A DNA stretch of 64,000 nucleotides from positions 1 through 64,000 of the forward strand of contig NZ_JFZG01000038.1 of NCBI RefSeq assembly GCF_000607165.1, in the 5' to 3' direction. The notes under the pieces are model-generated. The model was not told the origin of the DNA and did not search any database. It saw nothing but the letters and a program-made list of their open reading frames with translations. Numbering within the stretch: position 1 is the stretch's first letter; each line of letters starts with the position of its first letter. The translations under genes were made by a program, and so were the position numbers. The stretch is from Ralstonia pickettii. GTDB taxonomy: Bacteria > Pseudomonadota > Gammaproteobacteria > Burkholderiales > Burkholderiaceae. Below are positions 33,119 to 40,475 of this stretch, piece after piece.

Positions 33119-34108
33119 ATGAGCACCAAGTCGCAGTCGCTGAAGCAAATGGCGGAGGACAAAGGCAACGATGCTGTCTCCAAGAAGACCATCTATCAGG
33201 TCGATCCGCGAATTCTCAAGGTTGAGCCTGGGTTCAACCTGCGCATTGAGACGCCAGCGCTGAAGGAGTCCATCAATCTTCTGAAGGAGATGTACATCGC
33301 GGGCGCGGTATTTCCGCCGATCGATGTACACAAGGGCACGCAAGTCATTGACGACGGCCATCGTCGCCACGCGGCAATCATGCTGGCGATTGCGGAGGGG
33401 CACGAAGTTCGCAAGGTGGACGTTCGCGAGGTCGACGGAAATAACGTTGATCGCGTATTGCACATGCTCGGTTCCGGCGATGGTAGCCGCCCGCTTTCGA
33501 CTTTGGAAAAGGGGCTTGGCTACAAGCGGCTCCTGAAATTCGGCTGGTCTAAGCAGGATATCTGTGCGGGTCGGCATGTTTCGATCACGCACGTTGAGCA
33601 GGCGCTGACACTCGCCAACGCAAACGCCGATGTACAAGACCTTCTTGCGCTTGAGCGGGTCTCGGTAGGGGCTGCTCTCCAAGCAATCCGCGAATATGGC
33701 GATGACGCGGGCAAGCTTCTTCAAGAGCTATCCGACTCGGCGCGTGGCGTGGGCGACGAGACAAGCGACGGCCAGCCGAAGAAAGTCACGCGACGAGTGA
33801 CGAATGCCGCCCGCAATCCTGAGTCCGCGCGCCGGTTGCCAGCGAAGTTCGCAAACCGTTATGCCAAGAACGTCGGAGACATGTTTTCTGCGATGCCTGA
33901 CGAGTTGCGCGGCAAGGTTGCTCTCGCTGGCGACGACGAGACGATCCCCGTTTCTGCCCGGTATCTCAAAGAGCTGATGGAGCTGCACGCCGAAGCTGAG
34001 AAGCTTCGCGGCCCGGAGGGTGGAGCGGATGCCGAGGGCGATCCGCGCCAGCAAAGCCTCTTGGGCGATGGCAAGCCGTCCGAGACAGACGACGACGAGC
34101 AAAGCTGA
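33119..34108 (+). CDS. ParB/RepB/Spo0J-like protein (unit 4)
   Basis: 329 residues. N-terminal ParB nuclease-like domain with VIDDGHRRHAA (Gly80-His-Arg-Arg), then a helix-turn-helix region (WSKQDICAGRHVSITHVEQALTLANA) and an acidic, probably disordered C-terminus. No ParA is next to it. ParB-like proteins are common in leading regions of conjugative plasmids. It could bind DNA or regulate early genes. Confidence 0.85.
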   Translation: MSTKSQSLKQMAEDKGNDAVSKKTIYQVDPRILKVEPGFNLRIETPALKESINLLKEMYIAGAVFPPIDVHKGTQVIDDGHRRHAAIMLAIAEGHEVRKVDVREVDGNNVDRVLHMLGSGDGSRPLSTLEKGLGYKRLLKFGWSKQDICAGRHVSITHVEQALTLANANADVQDLLALERVSVGAALQAIREYGDDAGKLLQELSDSARGVGDETSDGQPKKVTRRVTNAARNPESARRLPAKFANRYAKNVGDMFSAMPDELRGKVALAGDDETIPVSARYLKELMELHAEAEKLRGPEGGADAEGDPRQQSLLGDGKPSETDDDEQS

Positions 34109-34121
34109 AAGGGGCGACGAA

Positions 34122-34439
34122 ATGGCAAGAGCAAGAGTGACGCACTCCGAAGACGCAGTGCAAATCACGTTCAAAGGCGATAAGCGCAACCCGGAACCGA
34201 GCACCGCCGTGGTTCAGTTTCCAGGCGGTCACATCGAGGTTTCGCGATGCTCAGACGGATCGTACTGGGCGCACGTGGAGGTAGTCGATCCAAAAAATAT
34301 TGTTGGATCGCGCATCGACTATGCGCCCGGCGATGCGGCCGAGTTGTGCGCAATTCCTGATGTACCGCGCGCAACCGAGATTAAGCACATTGCGGTGCGC
34401 ATTGGCAACGTCGTGCCGCACTTTGATCCGAACGCCTAA
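34122..34439 (+). CDS. Hypothetical 105-aa protein (unit 4)
   Basis: MARARVTHSEDAVQITFKGD, AAAGGGG upstream. Strand-rich with a VQFPGGHIEVSRCSDGSYWAH block; no known domain. Lies between the ParB-like gene and a secreted protein. Confidence 0.6.
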   Translation: MARARVTHSEDAVQITFKGDKRNPEPSTAVVQFPGGHIEVSRCSDGSYWAHVEVVDPKNIVGSRIDYAPGDAAELCAIPDVPRATEIKHIAVRIGNVVPHFDPNA

Positions 34440-34461
34440 CCAACCGAATACGGAAACCATC

Positions 34462-34770
34462 ATGAAATCGACTCTCTCCGCATGCGTCATTCTCCTGGCA
34501 GCTTTCGGAACGAGCGCACAGGCGTTCACGCTGGCTGCGGCTCGCCCGATCACCGTTATTACGGTCTACAGCGAACAGCGGTCTACTGATCCGCTTCGCG
34601 ATCAAGGAAAGGCTGACGCAAAGCCGCCGATCCGCATTGTCGATGGCGGCGTACGGGATGCTGGCGGCACCTGTTTCGATCTGGACGAGTCTGGAAACAT
34701 CTCCCAGGCTCCGGGGCAATGCGTGGTTCTACGTTCAGCAGAACCCGGCGAGCGCCCACCTGGCCGCTGA
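34462..34770 (+). CDS. Secreted hypothetical protein, 102 aa (unit 4)
   Basis: Signal peptide (MKSTLSACVILLAAFGTSAQ, cleaved near Ala20-21) and a polar mature part with two Cys. An exported protein in the leading region is unusual; it might act on the envelope of the new host (for example exclusion), but nothing shows this. Confidence 0.55.
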   Translation: MKSTLSACVILLAAFGTSAQAFTLAAARPITVITVYSEQRSTDPLRDQGKADAKPPIRIVDGGVRDAGGTCFDLDESGNISQAPGQCVVLRSAEPGERPPGR

Positions 34771-34822
34771 CTCCCCTGCCCTGTTCATTGCCTAACGATC
34801 AAAAACACGAGGTAAATGCACC

Positions 34823-35023
34823 ATGCCAATGACCAAACAAGATTTGCAGTGGTTCGAGCTGCGCGACAAGCTGCCACCCGCACAAAAGCAAGCCGTTGAA
34901 GCGGCGTTTCAAGCCGCGACGGATGCAGTACGTGGCGCTGGCCTGAAAGCCGACATGTCCGACGTGGCGGCCTCGCTGGAAGGCGCAATCATCCGATTTG
35001 TGCAGGAATCCAACCCTCACTGA
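34823..35023 (+). CDS. Hypothetical 66-aa protein (unit 4)
   Basis: Helical, starts MPMTKQDLQWFELRDKLPPA. CGAGGT upstream. Followed by the strong terminator 35056-35085. Function unknown. Confidence 0.55.
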   Translation: MPMTKQDLQWFELRDKLPPAQKQAVEAAFQAATDAVRGAGLKADMSDVAASLEGAIIRFVQESNPH

Positions 35024-35055
35024 ATGCGCGACCCACCCCCGGAGGCGCAACTTTG

Positions 35056-35085
35056 CCCTGGCGAAATTCTGCCAGGGTTTTTTTT
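35056..35085 (+). terminator. Terminator of unit 4
   Basis: CCCTGGCGAAATTCTGCCAGGG hairpin followed by eight T residues. Confidence 0.92.
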
Positions 35086-35095
35086 ACCATCAAGA

Positions 35096-35126
35096 GATAG
35101 ACAAAACGAGATACCTTGGGTATAGT
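35096..35126 (+). promoter_or_regulatory. Leading-region promoter P5
   Basis: Box at 35096-35114; TAGACA, 17-bp spacer, TATAGT (35121-35126). Confidence 0.87.
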
Positions 35127-35152
35127 TCTCTCACCTTTGAGGGAGCGAAGAC

Positions 35153-36004
35153 ATGGCTAAGAGAACACAGTCGGCCGGACTGGACGCCGCACAGAAAGAG
35201 TTTGTGAAGCTGGTCGAGATGAACTCGCGACGTTATCGCCGGCACGAGGTTTTCCGCGACTTTTGCGAGATGGCTGCCCTCAGCATCAGCAACTCGGTTG
35301 ACCGGAGCCAATACGAGGAACGTGAAGCGCGCTATCTGGAAATCGTTGCTCGCTATGAGCGTGAAGAAGTTGAGCGCTTCCCCGCCATGCTGAGGTGCAT
35401 TGTCGAGGCACTGAGCGCGGGCATGTGCGATTGTCTCGGGCAAGTCTTCATGGCGATGGAGCTTGGCGATCATTGGAAGGGCCAATTCTTCACACCCTAT
35501 GAGGTGTCCTACCTGATGGCGAAGATCGTCACATCCAACGTTGCGGCCGTGATCGAGAAAGAGGGATTCTTCACGCTCAATGAGCCGACAGCCGGGGCCG
35601 GTGCGATGGTGATCGCAACGGCTCACGCGATCCAAGATCAGGGAATCAACTACCAGCAGGCCATGCATGTCACCACGACGGATATTGACCTGACCGCCGT
35701 ACACATGGCCTATATCCAGCTCTCATTGCTGCACATTCCTGCAATCGTGATTCATGGCAACGCGTTGTGGCCAGAGAAGACCTGGGGCCACTGGGTGACG
35801 CCCGCGCATGTCCTGGGCATGTGGGATGTTCGGCTCAACCGGCGCGAACGCGCCGAAGGCGAGCGCAAGCCGGCCGAGGCCGCTGCTCCGGTGGCTGGGG
35901 ACGCGCCGAAGCTTGCTGCTGAACCAACTTCAATCGACGCACAACGTGCGGCGATTGTAGCGAAGCGGATCGAGAAGGCAGACCAGCTCGATCTATTCGC
36001 CTGA
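35153..36004 (+). CDS. N6-adenine methylase-like protein without the NPPY motif (unit 5)
   Basis: 283 residues of the HsdM-like fold: GQFFTPYEVS (about 110-119), SAM motif I NEPTAGAGAM (about 143-152), and a HGNALWPE block like the HGDSL segment of these enzymes. The catalytic (N/D)PP(Y/F) that should follow is absent; the sequence instead moves to a low-complexity linker. It may bind SAM or DNA without methylating, or be an anti-restriction decoy. The C-terminal LDLFA is typical of methylase-like plasmid proteins. The gene has its own promoter P5. Confidence 0.8.
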   Translation: MAKRTQSAGLDAAQKEFVKLVEMNSRRYRRHEVFRDFCEMAALSISNSVDRSQYEEREARYLEIVARYEREEVERFPAMLRCIVEALSAGMCDCLGQVFMAMELGDHWKGQFFTPYEVSYLMAKIVTSNVAAVIEKEGFFTLNEPTAGAGAMVIATAHAIQDQGINYQQAMHVTTTDIDLTAVHMAYIQLSLLHIPAIVIHGNALWPEKTWGHWVTPAHVLGMWDVRLNRRERAEGERKPAEAAAPVAGDAPKLAAEPTSIDAQRAAIVAKRIEKADQLDLFA

Positions 36005-36082
36005 TGCCGGCAAACCTTCCCGTCTCGGGGTAGGAACGGCTATCAAAGCCGCGCAAAGTTAAGGAAAATCTATCGCATTAAA

Positions 36083-36113
36083 GATAGACAAAACGAGATA
36101 CGAAAGGTATAAT
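36083..36113 (+). promoter_or_regulatory. Leading-region promoter P6
   Basis: Box at 36083-36101; TAGACA, 17-bp spacer, TATAAT (36108-36113). Confidence 0.88.
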
Positions 36114-36143
36114 TTCCACATGTCGATCGATGTGGGGAACGCA

Positions 36144-36443
36144 ATGATTTATCACCCTGAACTCGGTGAAGAGCCGGCCGAGCGCCTGTTCTACATGGAG
36201 CATAACTTCCGCAGCACGTACAGCCTCTGTTGGCTGGAAGCCAAGGACACCGAAGCGCGGGCGAAGCTGAAGGAGCTGAACATTCGCCCCGTTGCCGGCA
36301 CGGCACCGGAGCGCGGTGTGCCCGGCGAATGGATGCAAGCAACCCGCCTGGGTGTGCCCGTCTTCCACTGTCTCATTTCTAGGGATTCGAGCGACAAGCT
36401 GCGCCTTGATGATCTTGTGGCTACTCGCGTTCTTCTCGATTGA
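36144..36443 (+). CDS. Hypothetical 99-aa protein (unit 6)
   Basis: MIYHPELGEEPAERLFYMEH; start 36144 favoured by GGGGAA upstream (a leaderless start at 36120 is possible). Alpha/beta, soluble, no recognised domain. Function unknown. Confidence 0.6.
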   Translation: MIYHPELGEEPAERLFYMEHNFRSTYSLCWLEAKDTEARAKLKELNIRPVAGTAPERGVPGEWMQATRLGVPVFHCLISRDSSDKLRLDDLVATRVLLD

Positions 36444-36455
36444 GGGGCTTGTGCA

Positions 36456-36791
36456 ATGACTACCTCTCGATACCGTGCAACCGTCGATCATGTTGATGAC
36501 TGCCAACCCTCCTGCTGCGGTAACTGCGGTTGGGTCGGCGTTGCGGCTGATACCGCAGAAATTGAGGAATGTGCCTTGACTCCTGGCGACCCCTCCCCCG
36601 TTGGTCGTTGCCCGGAATGCGATTCGATTGCTTACGTGAAGATGGCACCTAGCCCCGCGTTTCATGGCGTTGCACATGTGCTGCGCGAAGGGTTGCGGTT
36701 GATGCCGCTTGGCTCAAAAGCGCGGGCGGCTTGGTTGTCGAGGGCTTCCACCGTGCTGGCCGCATTCGAACAGGAGGGGTTGAAGTCATGA
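36456..36791 (+). CDS. Zinc-ribbon hypothetical protein, 111 aa (unit 6)
   Basis: CCGNCGWVG and GRCPECDSI form a Cys-pair zinc ribbon across residues about 20-55, followed by a helical tail. Overlaps the next gene by four bases. Function unknown. Confidence 0.6.
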   Translation: MTTSRYRATVDHVDDCQPSCCGNCGWVGVAADTAEIEECALTPGDPSPVGRCPECDSIAYVKMAPSPAFHGVAHVLREGLRLMPLGSKARAAWLSRASTVLAAFEQEGLKS

Positions 36792-37045
36792 ACTTGCTCA
36801 CGGTTCTTGAATGGGCGGGGGCTGCCATGGGGTTGACTGGTGCGTTTCTGTTGGCGACGCACAGTCGCATTTCCCGTTATGGCTGGTTGTGGTTTCTCGC
36901 TGCAAACCTAGCGATGGCTGGTCTTGCTGTTGGGATCGGTCGATATGGTCTGTTGGTGCAACAGGTCGGATTCACTGCGACTAGTTTGCTGGGAATCTGG
37001 CGCGCGGGCTTTCTGCCGCGCGTTTGGAGAACGAGGGCGCGCTGA
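36788..37045 (+). CDS. Membrane protein, 85 aa (unit 6)
   Basis: Three hydrophobic segments (about residues 4-22, 31-50 and 54-72), basic C-terminus. Coupled by ATGA to the zinc-ribbon gene. Could be a small transporter-like or immunity-type membrane protein; unknown. Confidence 0.6.
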   Translation: MNLLTVLEWAGAAMGLTGAFLLATHSRISRYGWLWFLAANLAMAGLAVGIGRYGLLVQQVGFTATSLLGIWRAGFLPRVWRTRAR

Positions 37046-37097
37046 GCGGCTGCCCTACTCAGGCTGGTGATAGCGGCCAGGCTCGCAAAAGTATGAG

Positions 37098-37130
37098 CGC
37101 CCCACGGCTTGCCGTGGGGCGTTTGCATTT
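37098..37130 (+). terminator. Terminator of unit 6
   Basis: CGCCCCACGG-CTTG-CCGTGGGGCG followed by a T-rich stretch. Confidence 0.88.
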
Positions 37131-37151
37131 AACCCTGTAGTGGACGATTTT

Positions 37152-37201
37152 GGATCATGTGAACCAGTTGGTTCACATGATCCAATTGGTTCATGTGAGC
37201 C
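37152..37201. repeat. Three 14-bp palindromic sites, 18-bp spacing
   Basis: GGATCATGTGAACC (37152-37165), GGTTCACATGATCC (37170-37183) and GGTTCATGTGAGCC (37188-37201). Their centres are exactly 18 bp apart. Near-identical sites lie inside the stbA-like gene. Likely protein-binding array, perhaps the centromere-like site of this partition operon. Confidence 0.75.
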
Positions 37202-37300
37202 AATTCTACGCCAGCTCGCGCTAGCGCGAGCTGGCGGCCGCACCGACAAGTGGCGGCTTCCGCCGCAGAGTGGGAGCAATTCGCGGCGTGCAGGCGCGGC

Positions 37301-37416
37301 AGCTCTGGTGTGGAAATGGGGATGCGGTTGCCCACCGTCCGCCGCTGGCGGCCCGTGGACAACCGCACCGCGCCCCTGCCTCTTGCGGGCCGGTCGCTTC
37401 CCCATTTTTCGCGCGC
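37301..37416. repeat. 116-bp direct repeat, copy 1
   Basis: Repeats at 37495-37610. Contains GCGGTTG/CAACCGC and CCGCC/GGCGG arms of an imperfect hairpin (37324-37366). Confidence 0.8.
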
Positions 37417-37494
37417 CGCGAACCTGGCGCGGCGGCCGGCACCGCGCCAGGCGCTTGCGTGCAAGCGCCGCGCATTCCCGCGTGCCGGCGCAGC

Positions 37495-37610
37495 AGCTCT
37501 GGCATGGAAATGGGGGTGCGGTTGCCCACCGTCCGCCGTTGGCGGCCCGTGGACAACCGCACCGCGCCCCTGCCACTTACGGGCCGGTCGCTCCCCCATT
37601 TTTCGCGCGC
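37495..37610. repeat. 116-bp direct repeat, copy 2
   Basis: Same as copy 1 at offset 194 bp with seven substitutions and no gaps; hairpin arms conserved. Confidence 0.8.
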
Positions 37611-37948
37611 TGGGAATGCGCCAGGTCGGCCAACGCCGAAGCCCGTACCGACGCGGCCGGCCGGCGAGCGCTGTGAAAAGCTGGCTTGCAGAGAGGGGGG
37701 GTTCCTTCGCGTGCCGGCCTGGGTCTGGCGTTGATGGTGATACCCGCTACTCGGTCCCGCGAGTCGCGCTGAGTCGCGCGGCAACCGCCCGGAGTTCTGC
37801 CGGCCGCCCTACTCCTACCGATCCTGCATAGGCGCGGACACTCCTGACGCTAGTTGCAGTAACGGAGGGTAAAAAAAGGGGCATTACAGTGTCATTAACT
37901 GTAATACCCGGACATTATTCGCATGATGTTGGGGATTTTCCCCCGCAA

Positions 37949-38410
37949 TCACTGCTCAGGGGCTTTGTTGATGGCCGTTTGCAGCTTGGCTTGGGTGGCT
38001 GCGTCGAGTGTCGCGAACGCAGCCTTTACCGCGCGGCCCACTTTCGCATCATCGCGATCCCTGTTGAGTACGTACATTCCCGCGACCACAACGAGACTGG
38101 CCGCCAAGCCGGCTAAGACACCGACGATGGCGAGTGTTGCACGGGGGATTTGTGGGGCGGGAGCGGCCAAGGCAACAGGTTCAGGTGCTGCGGTTGCTGC
38201 CTTTGCGATCCGGGCAGCGTCCTGGGCCATCCGCGCGCTATCTTGAACCGTGCGCGCGGTCTCCTTCAATTGCTTTTCTACCGATTGCACGTCGTTCATG
38301 AGGGCTTCCGCCCTATCGAAAGTCTCATGCAACTCGCCCAGGAGAATCCGCATAGCGGCATCGCGCCGCGTGTTGGGGCCGCCCTCCTGCTGCTTGGCCG
38401 CTTCGCTCAT
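37949..38410 (-). CDS. stbC: StbC-like membrane protein
   Basis: 153 residues: helical N-terminal part with coiled-coil character (about 20-75), Ala/Pro linker and a transmembrane segment (about 92-113), then a short C-terminal domain. Third gene of a three-gene operon with a ParA-like ATPase and a DNA-binding protein, matching the order of R388 stbABC next to oriT. Starts by an ATGA overlap with stbB. Identity is from context more than sequence. Confidence 0.65.
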   Translation of the reverse strand: MSEAAKQQEGGPNTRRDAAMRILLGELHETFDRAEALMNDVQSVEKQLKETARTVQDSARMAQDAARIAKAATAAPEPVALAAPAPQIPRATLAIVGVLAGLAASLVVVAGMYVLNRDRDDAKVGRAVKAAFATLDAATQAKLQTAINKAPEQ

Positions 38411-39168
38411 TTCTTGGCCTTGCCGAAGAGCTGTTCGGTTGCGGTCGAAAGGTTGGCGTACGCGTGAACGGCCAAGTCGTGGTCCGCTTGGTGCTCGATG
38501 GCCTGTTCAACCATTTCGAAGTCGCCCGCAGCCTTAGCCTCTGCTCGCTTGGCCTTCCAGTCCGTCTGATCTTCCGCCAGCTCGCGAATGTTCTTGCGGC
38601 GGACCAAATCAAACACCTCGTTTTGCCTGATAACGATGTGCGGTTCATAAGTGGCCTTACTCTTGCCGTCCGTCATGGCGTAGCCGCTAATCTGCGCATA
38701 AACCTGTTCGACCGCCAGCAAACCGCTTTCTCCGCCGTCATACATGTTGTAGACAACGCGGATTTTGCTGGCCGGAATCCCCAGCTTGGAAAGCCATTCG
38801 ATAGTCGCGATGGTGTCTTTCTGCTGCTTATCGGCCGGAACGGTTGGCACGATAATCAGGTCAAGCTCACCGATAGCGCTCTTATAGCGCGTCAGTTCCG
38901 ACATGAAGCCGACAACGTTCGATGCGCCAACATCAATAATCACGTCATCGTGCAGCATGAGCTGTTTGAAAATCTCGCGAAACTCGGACGCCGAGAATTC
39001 TTCAGCCTGAACACTTTCGACCTCGTTGGCGACAGAGGCGTTATGCATTTCGACCGAAATGAATTTCGCCTTCGGGCGACTTGCCGCAAGCCAGTTGACG
39101 GAGAGCGTGGTTTTGCCAACGTTCCCGCTCAGGTTGATGACGGCGATTTTCAGGTCTTTGGTGGTCAT
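38407..39168 (-). CDS. stbB: StbB/ParA-like ATPase
   Basis: 253 residues. Walker-type NLSGNVGKTTLSVNW near the N-terminus (Lys19, but without the leading Lys of a standard ParA deviant Walker motif), VIIDVGASN (Walker B region) and LIIVPTVPA. R388 StbB acts with StbA in plasmid stability and is needed for conjugation positioning. Placement beside oriT supports this. Overlaps its neighbours on both sides by four bases. Confidence 0.8.
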   Translation of the reverse strand: MTTKDLKIAVINLSGNVGKTTLSVNWLAASRPKAKFISVEMHNASVANEVESVQAEEFSASEFREIFKQLMLHDDVIIDVGASNVVGFMSELTRYKSAIGELDLIIVPTVPADKQQKDTIATIEWLSKLGIPASKIRVVYNMYDGGESGLLAVEQVYAQISGYAMTDGKSKATYEPHIVIRQNEVFDLVRRKNIRELAEDQTDWKAKRAEAKAAGDFEMVEQAIEHQADHDLAVHAYANLSTATEQLFGKAKK

Positions 39169-39665
39169 GTCGGTTTCCTATTCTGACGGGCGATGTTTCG
39201 ATAATCAGTTTGATAAGCCTTTTGTGCTTCCCTCAAGGCGGTACGAACTTCTAAGGCGTCCCCCTCACTTCCCTGTGACGGCGTTACCTCGGCTTGCTTT
39301 GGTTCATGTGAACCACTTCGGTTTGGTTCATGTGAACCACTACTAATTGGATCAGGTGAACCACTCTTCAACCCGCCTGGCCCGCCAAGCTGCTGCGGTT
39401 TGATCGATCCAGCCGTGACGGTCGCAGCCCGTTCCCTAGCGCGCTTGCGCGCCCGCTTCAGGGTCTGCATGTAGACCGGCAGCGTCATCTCTAGGCCGGC
39501 CGCTTGCAGAGTCTCTTGAATCTTCGCGTGCGTGTGGCCGAGTGCGTTGGCTTCGTCGATGAGCGGCAACAAGCGCTCCAGCAGGACCGCTTTAGATCGC
39601 AACTGTTGAGCGACCAGCGTGCGGGCCATGGCTTCTATGTTGGCGAGTTCGTCTGTGGATTCCAT
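39165..39665 (-). CDS. stbA: StbA-like DNA-binding protein
   Basis: 166 residues starting MESTDELANIEAMARTL; the frame is open to a TTG start at 39701. Helical N-terminal part with a basic RARKRARERAA stretch (about 83-93), then a repeated, likely disordered tail (GSPDP, GSHEPN, GSHEPK). The tail is encoded by three copies of the palindrome GGTTCATGTGAACC, so the coding region doubles as a possible binding array. First gene of the operon; direct repeats lie just upstream. Confidence 0.65.
   Translation of the reverse strand: MESTDELANIEAMARTLVAQQLRSKAVLLERLLPLIDEANALGHTHAKIQETLQAAGLEMTLPVYMQTLKRARKRARERAATVTAGSIKPQQLGGPGGLKSGSPDPISSGSHEPNRSGSHEPKQAEVTPSQGSEGDALEVRTALREAQKAYQTDYRNIARQNRKPT
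39301..39362. repeat. Three 14-bp palindromic sites inside stbA, 24-bp spacing
   Basis: GGTTCATGTGAACC at 39301-39314 and 39325-39338, and GGATCAGGTGAACC at 39349-39362. Spacing of 24 bp keeps the reading frame. Same motif as 37152-37201. Confidence 0.75.
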
Positions 39666-39748
39666 GGGCTTGATAGTAACTTGATGGGTACTTAAAGGCA
39701 ACTAAAAGGGAACACTTTGCGTAGCGATTTTGCTGAAAAGAAACAGAA

Positions 39749-39791
39749 AAGGAACGTTGTAGGAACGTGTAGGGAACATCTAGGGAACATC
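39749..39791. repeat. Four 10-11-bp direct repeats upstream of stbA
   Basis: Repeating (T)AGG(G)AAC units: AAGGAACGTTG, TAGGAACGTG, TAGGGAACATC, TAGGGAACATC. In R388 StbA binds short direct repeats upstream of its own operon; these may be the equivalent. A related set lies at 45458-45490. Confidence 0.6.
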
Positions 39792-39940
39792 TTACTACAG
39801 ATGCTATCCCTGCCGCATCTTCATAAGTGATCCAAACACCACAAAAGACGGGTTAAATACGCCCTTTGATGGCCCGACCGGTCCAAAAACGGCCCCGGCA
39901 CGGTCCAAAAGCGGCTGGTCGACCTACGGTCCTAGGGGTC

Positions 39941-39997
39941 ACACACCATACGCACCTCTTGCGAGGTGCTGTGAAGCCAAGCTCCACTTGGCTTCAC
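39941..39997 (-). other. Candidate oriT with nic site
   Basis: On the minus strand the hairpin GCACCTC-GCAA-GAGGTGC (39969-39952) is followed by GTATGGTGTGTGACC. R388 (MOBF) oriT has GCGCACC-GAAA-GGTGC followed by GTATTG^TCTATAG, so nic is predicted between 39946 and 39945. A second perfect hairpin GTGAAGCCAAG/CTTGGCTTCAC spans 39971-39997. The site lies just before the trwA-like gene, as in R388. The minus strand would be the transferred strand and 37-29 kb the leading region. Confidence 0.7.
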
Positions 39998-40091
39998 GAC
40001 AAAACCAGTGGTATGCGCGGGCTTACTTTGTCATACACGAGGGTGTAGGATGCGCGTAATTTCAACATTTGTTTGTCATACAAGGTGTTCT

Positions 40092-40475
40092 ATGAGGGTG
40101 GTCAGCGTCAGACTGAAGGACGAGGAAGAGGCGTTTATGCGCCGGCAGATGGAAATTGCAGGGGAAGCCGACCTTGGCCCTCACATCAAGCGGGTCTATT
40201 TCGGCAACCTGAACCCCGGTGAAGGCTTGCTATCTGAGCTGCGGCGCAACTCAGAAATGGTTCTATCGATGCTTTCAGATATGAGGCGAAATGGTTCCAG
40301 CTCCGGCGACGCCGAGGAACAAAAAGAGCACGACCGGGATACAGAACTGCGGCTGCTTGCCGCTATCTTTTTGATGCTTCACATGTCGCTCGGGAAGGAC
40401 GCTCGCCTGGTCATTGACCGCTACGTCAGCTCGAAGGCGGTGGAAGACTTTTTGAAGGCTGGGGGTGGACTATGA
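40092..40475 (+). CDS. trwA: TrwA-like ribbon-helix-helix oriT accessory protein
   Basis: 127 residues: MRVVSVRLKDEEEAFMRRQM is a ribbon-helix-helix start, followed by helical oligomerisation segments. TrwA binds oriT, stimulates the relaxase and represses its own operon. First gene after oriT; two TTTGTCATACA repeats just upstream may be its operator. Ends in an overlap with trwB. Confidence 0.78.
   Translation: MRVVSVRLKDEEEAFMRRQMEIAGEADLGPHIKRVYFGNLNPGEGLLSELRRNSEMVLSMLSDMRRNGSSSGDAEEQKEHDRDTELRLLAAIFLMLHMSLGKDARLVIDRYVSSKAVEDFLKAGGGL

Larger units (their letters stand above)
37131..37948. other. Repeat-rich non-coding region before the stb operon
   Basis: Open frames here are artefacts of repeats. 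It contains three 14-bp palindromic sites spaced 18 bp (37152-37201) and two 116-bp direct repeats (37301-37416, 37495-37610; seven mismatches, no gaps). Each repeat holds an imperfect hairpin with stem GCGGTTG/CAACCGC. No gene seen. Confidence 0.7.

Noticed and set aside
37055-37831. Several overlapping open frames on both strands
   Set aside because: They arise from the 116-bp direct repeats and the 14-bp palindromes; the encoded repeats mirror the DNA repeats and no frame has good start signals.
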